The notes beneath the pieces are model-generated. The model was not told where the DNA came from and made no database searches. It was given only the letters and a program-made list of their open reading frames with translations. The translations under genes and the position numbers were made by a program. From the NCBI GenBank assembly GCA_038257155.1, contig JBBSJP010000002.1:124001-188000 (forward strand): a stretch of 64,000 nucleotides of DNA. The letters are read 5' to 3'. How positions within the stretch are numbered: position 1 is the stretch's first letter; every line of letters starts with the position of its first letter. Below are positions 16,713 to 26,047 of this stretch, piece by piece. The stretch comes from JANJTY01 sp038257155 (lineage in GTDB: Bacteria > Pseudomonadota > Gammaproteobacteria > Xanthomonadales > Xanthomonadaceae).

Positions 16713-17999
16713 ATGAACCCCATCTCCCACGAACTCTTCACCCGCGCCCAGCCGCTGATGCCCGGCGGCGTCAACTCGCCGGTCCGCGCCTTTAAATCAG
16801 TCGGCGGCGAACCCTTCTTCGCCGCGCGAGCCGAAGGCGCCTACCTGTGGGATGTCGACGGCAACCGCTACATCGACTTCATCGGTTCCTGGGGCCCGAT
16901 GATCGCCGGCCACGCGCATCCGGCAGTTCTCGATGCGGTTGCACGCACGATGAAGGACGGCCTGAGCTTCGGCGTGCCGAATGCGCTCGAAGTCACCATG
17001 GCCGAGACTCTCACACGCCTGGTGCCATCGATGGACATGGTGCGCATGGTCAACTCCGGCACCGAGGCCACCCTGTCGGCGATCCGCGTGGCGCGCGGCG
17101 CGACTGGCCGCACCCGCATCGTGAAGTTCGAGGGTTGCTACCACGGCCACGGCGATTCCTTCCTGGTCAAGGCGGGCTCCGGCGCACTGACCTTTGGCGT
17201 GCCCGATTCGCCCGGCGTGCCCAAGGCGCTCGCCGACCTCACCCTCACCCTGCCCTACAACGATTTCGAGGCCGCAACGAAACTGTTCGAAGAATGCGGC
17301 AACGAGATTGCCGGGCTGATCATCGAGCCCGTGGTCGGCAATGCCAACTGCATTCCGCCGAACGAAGGTTACCTGCAGCACCTGCGCGCGCTCTGCACCC
17401 AGCACGGCGTGGTACTGATCTTCGACGAGGTGATGACCGGCTTTCGCGTCGCGCTGGGCGGCGCACAGGCGCTGTACGGCGTGAAGCCCGACCTGTCGAC
17501 CTTCGGCAAGATCATCGGCGGCGGCATGCCGGTCGGCGCCTACGGCGGCCGCCGCGAATTGATGAGCCAGGTTGCGCCATCCGGCCCGATTTATCAGGCC
17601 GGTACCTTGAGCGGCAACCCGGTCGCAATGGCTGCTGGCCTGGCCACCCTTGAACTGGTGCAGGCGCCCGGCTTCTACGCCGAACTGGCAGGCAAGACCG
17701 TGGCATTGTGCGAAGGCTTCGAAGCTGCGGCACGTGACGCCGGTGTCGCGCTGACCACCAACCGCGTGCCGGGCATGTTCGGCCTGTTCTTCACCAAGGA
17801 GAAAGTCGAGAGCTTCGCGCAAGCCACCGCCTGCGACCTCGACGCCTTCAAGCGCTTCTTCCACGCCATGCTGCGCCGCGGCGTGTATCTGGCGCCTTCA
17901 GCCTACGAGGCGGGTTTTGTGTCGAACGCCATGACCGACGCGGATATCGCCGACACCATTGCCGCCGCGCGCGAGGCGTTTGTCGAGGCGCGTGGCTGA
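16713..17999 (+). CDS. hemL: Glutamate-1-semialdehyde 2,1-aminomutase
   Basis: PLP enzyme converting glutamate-1-semialdehyde to 5-aminolevulinate, the C5 route to heme. The 428-residue product has the family opening (LFTRAQPLMPGGVNSPVRAF), NSGTEATLSAIRVARG, FEGCYHGHGDSFLVKAGSG, the aspartate in LIFDEVMTGFRV and the Schiff-base lysine K266 in STFGKIIGGGMPVGAYGG. Length matches the family. It appears monocistronic, and no other heme genes are adjacent. Confidence 0.97.
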   Translation: MNPISHELFTRAQPLMPGGVNSPVRAFKSVGGEPFFAARAEGAYLWDVDGNRYIDFIGSWGPMIAGHAHPAVLDAVARTMKDGLSFGVPNALEVTMAETLTRLVPSMDMVRMVNSGTEATLSAIRVARGATGRTRIVKFEGCYHGHGDSFLVKAGSGALTFGVPDSPGVPKALADLTLTLPYNDFEAATKLFEECGNEIAGLIIEPVVGNANCIPPNEGYLQHLRALCTQHGVVLIFDEVMTGFRVALGGAQALYGVKPDLSTFGKIIGGGMPVGAYGGRRELMSQVAPSGPIYQAGTLSGNPVAMAAGLATLELVQAPGFYAELAGKTVALCEGFEAAARDAGVALTTNRVPGMFGLFFTKEKVESFAQATACDLDAFKRFFHAMLRRGVYLAPSAYEAGFVSNAMTDADIADTIAAAREAFVEARG

Positions 18000-18330
18000 G
18001 GAGCTGCAGGCTCGCGAAACGAGGTGGCGATGTGATTTGCTGGCACACCCTTATTCGGAAACGACCCTGCCGACCCTGCGACAGACCAACCACGAACGGT
18101 GAGTGACGGGAAGCAGCGAATCAAAGCCCCTCTCCCACCGGGAGAGGGGTTGGGGTGAGGGGCGGGTGTCGAAGGAGTCGAACCAGGCAAGTACGCGAAG
18201 GATTCCTGGGCTGGAGAATTCCGACCAGACGTTTGGACCTCCACCAGGAATGCCCCTCACCCCAACCCCTCTCCCATTGGGAGAGGGGCTCATTCAGCGC
18301 CCCTGCAAGAATCCCAGTGCTTCTGACAAT
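18000..18330. repeat. Gap with an inverted pair of 37-bp GC-rich elements
   Basis: No gene is seen in this 331-base gap between convergent hemL and argD. It contains two near-identical 37-bp elements in opposite orientation, at 18126-18162 and 18253-18289. Each has an internal hairpin (CCCCTCTCCC..GGGAGAGGGG) followed by a TTGGGGTGAGGGG tail. The pair could fold into one large structure and could terminate both converging genes. Confidence 0.8.
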
Positions 18331-19572
18331 CTATTCCAAGGCATCGACTCTCACAAAATCCCGGAGCGCTACACCAAGCCGTTCCAGCCCATCAGCAACT
18401 TCGGCATCTTCAATATTCAGTGGCGGCACAAAGCGCAACACATCCGGCCCTGCCTGCAGCAGCAACAGCCCAGCGCGCGCCGCGTGATCCAGCACCTCAC
18501 CTGCCCTTCCAGCAAAGTCGGAAGTGAGCACCGCCCCAAGCATCAATCCTCGACCACGCACCTCGCTGAAAACGCCAAGTTCTGCAGTCAGCACGGCAAG
18601 TCCTTCGCGCAAGGCAGCAGACTGCCGCGCTACATTCGCTGCAATCGCGTCTGAGCTCAGCCGGCGTAGTGCCACGCGCGCCACCGCCGCCGCCATTGGA
18701 TTGCCGCCAAAGGTTGTGCCATGCGAACCGAATCCCAGCACCTCGGCAACATTGGGGCCAGCCAACATCGCGCCGATCGGGAAGCCACCGCCCAGGGCCT
18801 TGGCCAGGGTCACCACATCTGGCCGCACGTCATCCTGCCAATGTGCGAACAGGCTCCCGGTTCGGCCCATGCCGCACTGGATCTCGTCGAGCACCAGCAG
18901 CGCATCGTGCCGGTCGCATAGCGCGCGCAAGCCAGCAAGGAAACCAGGGGCAGCGGGCATCACGCCGCCCTCGCCCTGCACGGGCTCAACCAGCACGGCG
19001 GCGATGTCGCCTGCAGCGAAGGCCGCTTCGGCCTGGGCAAGGTCGTTGAAATCGGCATAGCGAAAGCCAGCGGGCAGCGGCTCGAAGCCTTCCTGATACT
19101 TCGGCTGTGCCGTGGCAGTCACCGTTGCCAGGGTGCGGCCATGAAAGCTGCCGCGGAAACTCAGGATCACGCGGCGATCCGGCGGGCGTCCCTGCTGAGC
19201 GGCCCAGCGCCGCACCAGTTTGATTGCGGCCTCGTTGGCCTCGGCACCGGAATTGCACAGGAACACACGTTCGGCAAAGCGCGAGGCTGCGACCAGTTCC
19301 TCGGCCAGACGCAAGGGCGGCTCAGTGTAGAACACGTTGCTGCTGTGCCACAGGCGCCCAGCTTGCTCGGTGAGCGCAGCGATCAGTTCGGGATTGGCAT
19401 GCCCGAGCGAGCACACCGCGATGCCGGCGGCGAAGTCGACATAGTCGCGGCCCTCGCTGTCCCACAGGCGTGCGCCCAGGCCGCGCTCCAGCACCATCGT
19501 GCGCGGACGGTAGACCGGCAGCCAGCGCTGCTGGCCGAGGGCGATCAGTTTGTTTTCACTGGAAGTTGACAT
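18331..19572 (-). CDS. argD: Acetylornithine aminotransferase family protein
   Basis: A 413-residue class III PLP aminotransferase. The N-terminal PRTMVLERGLGARLWDSEG, FAAGIAVCSLGHANPEL and HSSNVFYTEPPLRLAEEL, plus FLCNSGAEANEAAIKLVRRW, LVEPVQGEGGV and LVLDEIQCGMGRTG, are the standard ArgD signature. The PLP lysine is K258 in TLAKALGGGFPIGAML. It transfers the amino group in arginine synthesis (N-acetylglutamate-semialdehyde to N-acetylornithine) and may also act on succinyl-diaminopimelate or succinylornithine. It is not beside other arg genes, so the exact substrate is an inference from similarity. Confidence 0.9.
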   Translation of the reverse strand: MSTSSENKLIALGQQRWLPVYRPRTMVLERGLGARLWDSEGRDYVDFAAGIAVCSLGHANPELIAALTEQAGRLWHSSNVFYTEPPLRLAEELVAASRFAERVFLCNSGAEANEAAIKLVRRWAAQQGRPPDRRVILSFRGSFHGRTLATVTATAQPKYQEGFEPLPAGFRYADFNDLAQAEAAFAAGDIAAVLVEPVQGEGGVMPAAPGFLAGLRALCDRHDALLVLDEIQCGMGRTGSLFAHWQDDVRPDVVTLAKALGGGFPIGAMLAGPNVAEVLGFGSHGTTFGGNPMAAAVARVALRRLSSDAIAANVARQSAALREGLAVLTAELGVFSEVRGRGLMLGAVLTSDFAGRAGEVLDHAARAGLLLLQAGPDVLRFVPPLNIEDAEVADGLERLGVALRDFVRVDALE

Positions 19573-19643
19573 CGCGGCAAGTCGGAAACAGGAAGCGCGC
19601 GATTATCAGGCAGAATCATCGCAAGTCCTGAATGGAAAGATGC

Positions 19644-20771
19644 ATGCGTCCCGAAACCTTCGCCGTTCACGCCGGTGCCGCGCCGGATGCCGAAACTGGC
19701 GCCCTGTCGCCACCGTTGCATCTGTCGACCACCTTTGAACATGAACCTGACGGCAGTTCGCCGCATGGGCTGATCTACCAGCGCTATGACAATCCCACCC
19801 AGCAGCGTCTTGAACAGGCCTTGGCAGCATTGGACGGGGCTGAGCGCTCGCTGTTTTTCGCGACGGGAATGGCGGCTGCGGCGACTCTGTTGCAGGCGCT
19901 GCCAGCCGGTGGCCACGTGCTGTTCCAGGACGATCTCTACCACGGCATCCGGGTTCTGGCGCAGGACTGGCTGCCGCGCTGGGGCTTGTCAGCCAGCTTT
20001 GTCGATGGGGGAAACCTGGACAGCGTGCGGGCGGCGCTACGCCCGCAAACCTGTCTGATCTGGGCGGAAACGCCCTCCAATCCGCTGATGCACATCGTCG
20101 ATATCGAGGCCCTGGCCGAGTTGGCACACGCGCATGGCGCCGAGCTGTTGATCGACGGCACGTTTGCCACTCCAGCCCTGCAGCAGCCACTGGCGCTGGG
20201 TGCCGACGTGGTTCTGCATTCAGCCACCAAGTACCTGGGTGGGCATAGCGATGTGATGGGCGGCGTTCTGAACTTCGCGCGCGACGAACCGCTCGCGCAG
20301 CGCTGCTTCGAGATCCGCAAGCTGCATGGCGCCAGCGCCAATCCCTTTGCCGCCTGGCTGGTGCTGCGCGGCATCCGCAGCCTGCACGCGCGCTTGGCAA
20401 TGCACTGCGCAACGGCGCGTCGGGTCGCCGGCTTTCTCGCCGCACACCCGGGCATCGAGGCCGTTCACTATCCCGGCCTCGATGCGCATCCCGGGCACGC
20501 CATCGCGGCGAAACAGATGCGTGATTTTGGCGGCATGCTCAGTCTGCAAGTGCGCGGCGACCGCGAGCAAACCCTGCGCATGGCCGGCGCCTTGCGCCTG
20601 TTTCACAACGCCACCTCGCTTGGCGGCTGCGAATCCCTGATCGAGCACCGCGCCTCGGTTGAAGGCCCCCAGCCAACATCACCACAAAACCTGCTGCGGC
20701 TGTCGATCGGTCTGGAACATGCAGAGGACCTGATCGACGATCTGCGACAGGCACTTGAATCAGCTATTTGA
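19644..20771 (+). CDS. Trans-sulfuration-type PLP enzyme (cystathionine synthase/lyase family)
   Basis: A Cys/Met-metabolism PLP enzyme of about 375 residues. Blocks are PETFAVHAGAAPD, PPLHLSTTFEH, YQRYDNPTQQRLEQALAALD, FATGMAAAATLLQAL, the phosphate-binding Tyr in YHGIR, AETPSNPLMHIVDI and the Schiff-base lysine at residue 196 in HSATKYLGGHSDVMGG. The C-terminus has the usual ATSLGGCESLIEHRAS and RLSIGLEHAEDLIDDL. I use the ATG at 19644, though the ATG at 19632 is also possible. It is divergent from argD, with 71 bases between starts. Whether it makes or cleaves cystathionine, or acts on methionine or homoserine esters, cannot be decided from sequence. Confidence 0.9.
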   Translation: MRPETFAVHAGAAPDAETGALSPPLHLSTTFEHEPDGSSPHGLIYQRYDNPTQQRLEQALAALDGAERSLFFATGMAAAATLLQALPAGGHVLFQDDLYHGIRVLAQDWLPRWGLSASFVDGGNLDSVRAALRPQTCLIWAETPSNPLMHIVDIEALAELAHAHGAELLIDGTFATPALQQPLALGADVVLHSATKYLGGHSDVMGGVLNFARDEPLAQRCFEIRKLHGASANPFAAWLVLRGIRSLHARLAMHCATARRVAGFLAAHPGIEAVHYPGLDAHPGHAIAAKQMRDFGGMLSLQVRGDREQTLRMAGALRLFHNATSLGGCESLIEHRASVEGPQPTSPQNLLRLSIGLEHAEDLIDDLRQALESAI

Positions 20772-20905
20772 GCTCAGCTACATGACCGGTGGATCGACCG
20801 GCCAGGTGAGTTGCTTCTCGCAGGACCCTGTCATCCAGGCTTCACCGCAACGTCATGGTGCAGACAAGCTGAGGCAGCAAGCTTCCCAAAACCGGGACAG
20901 CCAGC

Positions 20906-22033
20906 ATGCACTTCGCCCTTGTCACCGAAACCTACCCGCCGGAAATCAACGGCGTCGCCCTCACCGTGCAGGGTCTGGAACTGGGACTGCGTGAGCTTGG
21001 GCATGCGGTTTCCATCGTGCGGCCACGTCAGCCAGCGCAAGCCTCATCGGATCCAGAGCAACTGCTGCTGCCGGGAGCGGGACTGCCACGTTACCCGGGC
21101 CTTCGCTTTGGTCTGCCGGCTGGAGGACGACTGCTGTCGCACTGGCGAAACAGGCGTCCGGATGCGGTGTATGTAGCCACCGAAGGCCCACTGGGCTGGT
21201 CAGCGGTACGCAGCGCAGCGCGTCTTGGCATTCCGGTCGCGACCGGCTTCCACACCCGTTTCGATCAGTACGCCGCGCGCTACGGTGCCGCCTTTCTTAC
21301 TCCGCTGGTCTTTGCCTGGTTGCGCCGTTTTCACAATGGCGCCGACGCCAGCATCGTTCCGACCCTGGAGCTTGCCGAGTTCCTGCGGCAGCGCGGCTTC
21401 CAAAGGGTCGAACTGCTGCGTCGAGCGGTGGATACCCAGCTGTTCGATCCTGCGCGACGCAGCGAGGAGCTGCGCAGGTCCTGGGGATTGAGTGAGCAGT
21501 CGCCTTGCATCATCTACGTCGGTCGCATCGCGCCGGAAAAGGATCTGGAACTTGCGGTGCAGGCCTTCCGCAGGATCCAGGCGCAACGCCCCGATGCGCG
21601 CTTCGTCATGGTTGGCGAGGGGCCCTCGCGCGCTCGACTGCAACGTGACAATCCGGATCTGGTCTTTGCCGGGCTGCAGCGCGGGGAGAACCTGGCACGT
21701 TATTTCGCCAGCGGTGACCTGTTCCTGTTTCCTTCGCAAAGCGAAACCTTCGGCAATGTGACCCTGGAAGCCATGGCCAGTGGTATTGCCACGGTTGCCT
21801 ATGACTACGGCGCGGCGCGCGAACATCTGATTGATGGCCAGCATGGAGCCGCCGTGCCTATGGGCGACAGTGTCGATTTTCTGCGCCGCAGCTTGGAGCT
21901 GGCGCTGGATCGGGAAGTGCGCGAGGCCATGGGTCTGGCAGCACGTGCCGCCATGCTGCCGCTCAGTCCCGTCGGGGTGGCGCAGCGCTTCGCCGACCTG
22001 CTCAGCAACCTGCAAAGGAGCAAGGCAGCATGA
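20906..22033 (+). CDS. GT4-family glycosyltransferase
   Basis: A 375-residue GT-B retaining glycosyltransferase of the GT4 family. The N-terminal domain opens HFALVTETYPPEINGVALTV, with the acceptor-side loop typical of bacterial lipid mannosyl/sulfoquinovosyl transferases such as SqdX/MgtA. The C-terminal donor domain has YVGRIAPEKDLE, MVGEGPSRARL and the EX7E motif in SETFGNVTLEAMASG. It overlaps the next gene, a PAP2 phosphatase, by four bases (ATGA). This suggests coupled translation and a joint task such as glycolipid synthesis. Donor sugar and acceptor are not evident. Confidence 0.92.
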   Translation: MHFALVTETYPPEINGVALTVQGLELGLRELGHAVSIVRPRQPAQASSDPEQLLLPGAGLPRYPGLRFGLPAGGRLLSHWRNRRPDAVYVATEGPLGWSAVRSAARLGIPVATGFHTRFDQYAARYGAAFLTPLVFAWLRRFHNGADASIVPTLELAEFLRQRGFQRVELLRRAVDTQLFDPARRSEELRRSWGLSEQSPCIIYVGRIAPEKDLELAVQAFRRIQAQRPDARFVMVGEGPSRARLQRDNPDLVFAGLQRGENLARYFASGDLFLFPSQSETFGNVTLEAMASGIATVAYDYGAAREHLIDGQHGAAVPMGDSVDFLRRSLELALDREVREAMGLAARAAMLPLSPVGVAQRFADLLSNLQRSKAA

Positions 22034-22566
22034 AGACCAGGGCAATTACGCCCAGGCTGATGCGCGAGGACACTGCCATCTGCCTGCGCTGGAACCGATG
22101 GGGGCGGCAGGCCGCTGTACGCCGCTACTTTGCGACAGTGAGCCGACTGGGTGATGGCATGGCCTGGTATGTCCTGATGGCTGCGATCGCCCTGTTTGGC
22201 GGGCCACAGGGCCTGGAAGTCTCGGCGCAGCTTGCTGCTACGGGCGCGACAGCGTTGCTTGTATATGTGGGACTGAAGCGCTGGACACGGCGTCCGCGCC
22301 CATGCGCCAGCGACCGGCGCATCCACGCCCTGGTCCGCCCGCTCGACGAATTCAGCTTTCCGTCCGGGCACACCCTGCACGCCGCAGCATTCACCGGCGT
22401 CAGCCTGACTCACTATCCGGAGCTGGCATTCCTGCTGCTGCCGTTCGCGGCCAGCGTTGCCGTTTCGCGCGTAGTGTTGGGCTTGCACTACCCGAGCGAT
22501 GTCTTGGCAGCCTCGGCATTGGGCGGCGCACTGGCTGGAGTCTCTGCCTGGCTCTGGCAAATCTAG
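22030..22566 (+). CDS. PAP2-family membrane phosphatase
   Basis: A 178-residue integral membrane acid phosphatase. The three PAP2 motifs are present: KRWTRRPRP (motif 1), FSFPSGHT (motif 2) and SRVVLGLHYPSDVLAA (motif 3 with the catalytic His). Four to five hydrophobic helices surround them. Such enzymes dephosphorylate phosphatidate, phosphatidylglycerol phosphate or undecaprenyl pyrophosphate. Translational overlap with the upstream glycosyltransferase suggests a lipid-linked substrate in the same pathway. Confidence 0.92.
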   Translation: MKTRAITPRLMREDTAICLRWNRWGRQAAVRRYFATVSRLGDGMAWYVLMAAIALFGGPQGLEVSAQLAATGATALLVYVGLKRWTRRPRPCASDRRIHALVRPLDEFSFPSGHTLHAAAFTGVSLTHYPELAFLLLPFAASVAVSRVVLGLHYPSDVLAASALGGALAGVSAWLWQI

Positions 22567-22610
22567 ACTGTAGCTTGGAATCCAAAATTCGCGTGCGCTT
22601 GGCCTTGGCA

Positions 22611-22710
22611 GGTTGGTGCTGAGCGGAGCGAAGCCCAACGCTGCGAGAGTCATCACCCCGCGAGAAACTCTACGCCGCCCCGTTGGGCTTCGCTGCGCTC
22701 AGCGCCAACC
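22611..22710. repeat. 30-bp inverted repeat around a 40-base spacer
   Basis: The arm 22611-22640 and the reverse complement of 22681-22710 match at 28 of 30 positions. The arms carry a nested GAGCGNAGCGAAGCCCAACG motif common in REP-type elements. It lies between the convergent PAP2 and rmuC genes and would form a strong hairpin in RNA from either strand. Confidence 0.75.
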
Positions 22711-22760
22711 TACAGAAGCGAATGCGCCAGCCATGCGGGCAGCCAGACCCAACCTGCTCT

Positions 22761-24281
22761 TCACGACTCTGGCGCCGATGGGGATTCCGCGCTGCTTGAG
22801 GTCTCGTCGACATCGACCCCAAGCATGGCTTCGCCAAGCAATTCCTCCGGCAAACGCTTTTTCGCCGGCGCGCCCATGTCGGCAAGACTCTTCACTTGCA
22901 GCAATACCGAGCCCTTGCCACCCTCGGTGAGGCGGCGGACAGCACTGCCGTGTGCGTTGCGCGCCTTTTCGATATGAACACCGATATGCTCGATCTCCTC
23001 GACCAGCAGGACGAAATTGTCGTGCAGCATCGCGCCGCGACGAGCGATCTCCTGGGCATTCTGGTTCTGCCGTTCCAGCTTCCACAGGTAGGTGACGGTG
23101 CGCAGCGTCGCCAGCAGGGTGCTGGGGCTGACCATCGAGATATTGCGCTGCAGTCCGTACTGGTAAAGCTCGGGATCGGCGCGCACAGCCTCGATGAAAG
23201 CGGACTCCATCGGAATGAACATCAGCACGAAATCCAGACTTTCCAGCTGCGGAAGGTCCTCGTAGCGTCGACCGGAAAGGCCATCGATGTGGCGCCGGAT
23301 CGACACCAGCAGATCGCGTAGCGAACTCGCACGTGCCGAATCGTCCAGCGCGCCGACCAGGCGGTCGTAGGCCACCAGCGAGACCTTGGCATCGATTACC
23401 AGGGCACGGTTCTCGGGCAGGCGAACCACCACGTCGGGGCGCGGTCGTCCGCCATCCTCATTCTGGAAACCGGTCTGGATCTCGTACTCGCGTCCAGCCT
23501 GCAGCCCGGAAGCTTCCAGCACCCGCTCCAGGATCAGCTCGCCCCAGGCGCCCTGCGTCTGGCTTTCACCCTTGAGGGCGCGGGTGAGGTTGATCGCATC
23601 CTCGCTGATCCGCTGATTGAGCTGCTTCAGGGACTCGATCTGCTGCGACAGCATGCCGCGCTCGTGCTGCTCGGCGGCGTAGGTCTTTGCCACTGACTCG
23701 CCGAAGGCCTTGAGCTGCTCGCGCAAGGGCTCCACCAGGCCGCCGATCTGCAGCTTGCTTTGCTCACTGAGCTTCGCAGCGCGCTCGTCTAGGATGCGCT
23801 GAGCAAGGTTTTCGAAAGACTCTCGCAGGCGAGCCTCGGCCTGCTGCAGCAGCGCAAGCTTCTCCTCGCCTGAGCGTGCCTGCTCGCGCAACTGGGACTG
23901 CAGGGATGCATTCGATTCGGTCAAGCCGAGCGCGCGCGCGCGAGCCTGTTCCAGTTCCAGCTGCAAGCGGCTGCGGTCTTCCGCGAGGTTCTCGGAACGG
24001 TCCGACAGCGCCGCACGTTCCGCCGAGATCTGGCTGGCGTGGCTGCGTAGGCTGGAAAGCTCGGCATCGGTCGAGGCGAAGCGCTCGCGCAGGTCATCGA
24101 AACGTCGCTGCAAGGCACCGACCTCGTGCGAGAGGCGTGCGAGCTCGGGCTCATGCTCCGCCGCCCCTGCGCGGCGCGCCGCACGAACACGGCTGTGCAG
24201 CACCAGACCCATGACGGCGCTGGCCAGCAATGCGCCAGCCAGCGCCCAGAGCAGAAACTCGAATTGTGGATCAATCGGCAC
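22761..24281 (-). CDS. rmuC: RmuC-family DNA recombination protein
   Basis: A 506-residue protein with an N-terminal membrane anchor (LLWALAGALLASAVMGLVL). This is followed by about 170 residues of alanine/arginine/glutamate-rich coiled coil, then the conserved RmuC nuclease-like domain (LKGESQTQGAWGELILERVL, GRPRPDVVVRLPENRALVID with K in DAKVSLVAY, FVLMFIPMESAF, LATLRTVTYLWK). RmuC limits inversions and rearrangements at short inverted repeats in E. coli, and its mechanism is not settled. It is a single-gene unit. Length and domain order fit the family. Confidence 0.94.
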   Translation of the reverse strand: MPIDPQFEFLLWALAGALLASAVMGLVLHSRVRAARRAGAAEHEPELARLSHEVGALQRRFDDLRERFASTDAELSSLRSHASQISAERAALSDRSENLAEDRSRLQLELEQARARALGLTESNASLQSQLREQARSGEEKLALLQQAEARLRESFENLAQRILDERAAKLSEQSKLQIGGLVEPLREQLKAFGESVAKTYAAEQHERGMLSQQIESLKQLNQRISEDAINLTRALKGESQTQGAWGELILERVLEASGLQAGREYEIQTGFQNEDGGRPRPDVVVRLPENRALVIDAKVSLVAYDRLVGALDDSARASSLRDLLVSIRRHIDGLSGRRYEDLPQLESLDFVLMFIPMESAFIEAVRADPELYQYGLQRNISMVSPSTLLATLRTVTYLWKLERQNQNAQEIARRGAMLHDNFVLLVEEIEHIGVHIEKARNAHGSAVRRLTEGGKGSVLLQVKSLADMGAPAKKRLPEELLGEAMLGVDVDETSSSAESPSAPES

Positions 24282-24382
24282 GTCAGGCCTTTCCGATCTG
24301 GAAGGGGCCTGATTCTACCGAGTTGGCTGTCTCACACTCTGAAACAGTCCGCTACTGGCAACCGGGTGCGTTTGAGCGCAGA

Positions 24383-24715
24383 TCAACCAGCCTTCTTGGC
24401 CCAGGCCGAACACCAGCCCTTGCCGGCAACATTGTGGCCGGGGAAGAGCGTGCAGCCGCCCCATTCGGCGTCTGGGCCACCCTGCCAGAACTGGCAGTTC
24501 TGGCAGATGCTGCCGGCCTTGTAGCTGGCGTGAGTCAGCCCTTCGGTGGTTTCAACGTAGTTCAGTGCCTTGGCCTGGGCGTTGTCGAGCGGCAACTTGG
24601 GCAGGTCAGCGGCCTGCGCTGCGCCCGAAGCCAGGCGACCAACAAAGGGCAAGGCTGCACTGGCAAGCACCGCATTGATCAGGAAACGGCGACGCGGAAC
24701 ATTGGGCAGGTTCAT
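24383..24715 (-). CDS. High-potential iron-sulfur protein (HiPIP)
   Basis: A 110-residue small electron carrier holding a [4Fe-4S](2+/3+) cluster in the periplasm. A Tat signal is visible (VPRRRFLINAVLASAALPF), consistent with export of the folded cluster protein. The mature part has the four cluster cysteines 71, 74, 88 and 102 (ICQNCQFWQ, GGCTLFPG, WCSAW) and the conserved tyrosine-containing N-terminal region. It probably carries electrons between a quinol-oxidising complex and a terminal oxidase or reductase. Its partner is not in the window. Confidence 0.95.
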   Translation of the reverse strand: MNLPNVPRRRFLINAVLASAALPFVGRLASGAAQAADLPKLPLDNAQAKALNYVETTEGLTHASYKAGSICQNCQFWQGGPDAEWGGCTLFPGHNVAGKGWCSAWAKKAG

Positions 24716-24832
24716 GGCTGGACTCTCGATTTTACTGTGGACTGACGCCAGTCTAGTCCTTCGCCGTCAAGGGCGAGTTGATGCGTATCAACCGCATCAC
24801 GGGTTTTGGCGCTGCTCGGCTACACTGCGCGC

Positions 24833-25474
24833 ATGAATGCACACCCCTCGTTTTCCCAATCGGCTCTGGCGCAACGCGCCGAAGAGATCGTTTCGAACGT
24901 CCGCGAGCTCTCGGCCCTGGGCTGGACGCCCGCAACCAGCAGCAATTTCTCCCTGCGGCTGGACAGCCGGCATGCGGCAATCACCTCCTCCGGCAAGGAC
25001 AAGGGGCGGCTGAAGTCCGAAGACATCATGGTGGTTGATCTCGAAGGGCACCCGGTGGGCACCAGCCTGAAGCCCTCTGCCGAAACCCTGCTGCACACCC
25101 AGCTGTACAAGCATTCACCCGGAATCGGCTGCGTACTTCACACCCACTCACATGTGCAGACGGTAGCTTCACGGCTGTACGCCAAGGCCGGCAAGCTGCG
25201 GCTGGAAGGCTACGAACTGCTGAAGGCCTTCCGCGGCAACGAAACGCATGAGGTCGCCATTGACGTTCCGGTGCTCCCCAACAGCCAGGACATGACAGCC
25301 CTGGCCGGCAAGGTCCAGCGCCTGCTGTTCACCGGGCCGATCTGGGGCTACCTGATCGATGGTCACGGTCTTTACGCCTGGGGCCAGGACATGGCCGAGG
25401 CCCGCCGTCACCTGGAAGCCTTCGAGTTCCTGTTCGCTTGTGAACTCGACCTGCGCCGTCTCGGCGCCCACTGA
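24833..25474 (+). CDS. mtnB: Methylthioribulose-1-phosphate dehydratase
   Basis: A 213-residue class II aldolase-fold enzyme of the methionine-salvage pathway. It dehydrates 5-methylthioribulose-1-phosphate. Characteristic blocks are GWTPATSSNFSLRLD, ITSSGKDKG, KPSAETLLHTQLYK and the zinc histidines in VLHTHSHVQT, with a third His in LIDGHGLYAWG. It is first in the mtnB-mtnD-mtnC cluster. The start at 24833 is chosen because the nine codons upstream carry no family similarity. No mtnA or mtnK is nearby. Confidence 0.95.
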   Translation: MNAHPSFSQSALAQRAEEIVSNVRELSALGWTPATSSNFSLRLDSRHAAITSSGKDKGRLKSEDIMVVDLEGHPVGTSLKPSAETLLHTQLYKHSPGIGCVLHTHSHVQTVASRLYAKAGKLRLEGYELLKAFRGNETHEVAIDVPVLPNSQDMTALAGKVQRLLFTGPIWGYLIDGHGLYAWGQDMAEARRHLEAFEFLFACELDLRRLGAH

Positions 25475-25487
25475 CTACGGAGCCGCA

Positions 25488-26045
25488 ATGAGCCGCTTGC
25501 GCATTTTCAATGAACACGACCCGGCCAGCCCGCTGCATACGTGTGAGAGCCACTCCGACATGGCCGGTGAGCTCAGCAAGATAGGCGTGCGTTTCGAGCA
25601 GTGGCAGGCGGCAAAGGCCGTCGCTCCGGGCGACCCACCCGAGGCTGTGATGGCCGCCTATCGCGCCGACATCGACCGGCTGGTTGCCGAATACGGATTC
25701 AACAGCGTCGATGTGGTTAGCATCGCGCCTGATAACCCGCAGAAGGAAGCCATGCGGCAGAAATTCCTTGAGGAACACTTCCACAAGGAAGACGAAGTGC
25801 GCTTCTTCGTGGCGGGCTCGGGACTGTTTACCCTGCATGTCGGCGACAAGGTGTTTGAAGTCCTCTGCGAAACCGGCGATCTGATCGGCGTGCCGGACAG
25901 CACGACGCACTGGTTCGACATGGGCCCACAGCCCAGTTTCATCGCTATCCGGTTCTTCAAGGAGCCCGATGGCTGGGTCGGCCACTTTACCGGCACCGAT
26001 ATCGCGCAGCGCTTCCCGCGCTACGAACCGGGCCAGGCGATCTGA
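25488..26045 (+). CDS. mtnD: Acireductone dioxygenase
   Basis: A 185-residue cupin of methionine salvage that cleaves acireductone with O2. With Fe(II) it yields the 2-keto acid precursor of methionine, and with Ni(II) a different off-pathway set of products. The metal ligands appear in EEHFHKEDEVRFFV (two His and a Glu) and the later His in STTHWFDMG. Length matches the family (about 180). It starts 13 bases after mtnB and ends two bases before mtnC, so it sits inside one operon. Confidence 0.96.
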   Translation: MSRLRIFNEHDPASPLHTCESHSDMAGELSKIGVRFEQWQAAKAVAPGDPPEAVMAAYRADIDRLVAEYGFNSVDVVSIAPDNPQKEAMRQKFLEEHFHKEDEVRFFVAGSGLFTLHVGDKVFEVLCETGDLIGVPDSTTHWFDMGPQPSFIAIRFFKEPDGWVGHFTGTDIAQRFPRYEPGQAI

Positions 26046-26047
26046 AG

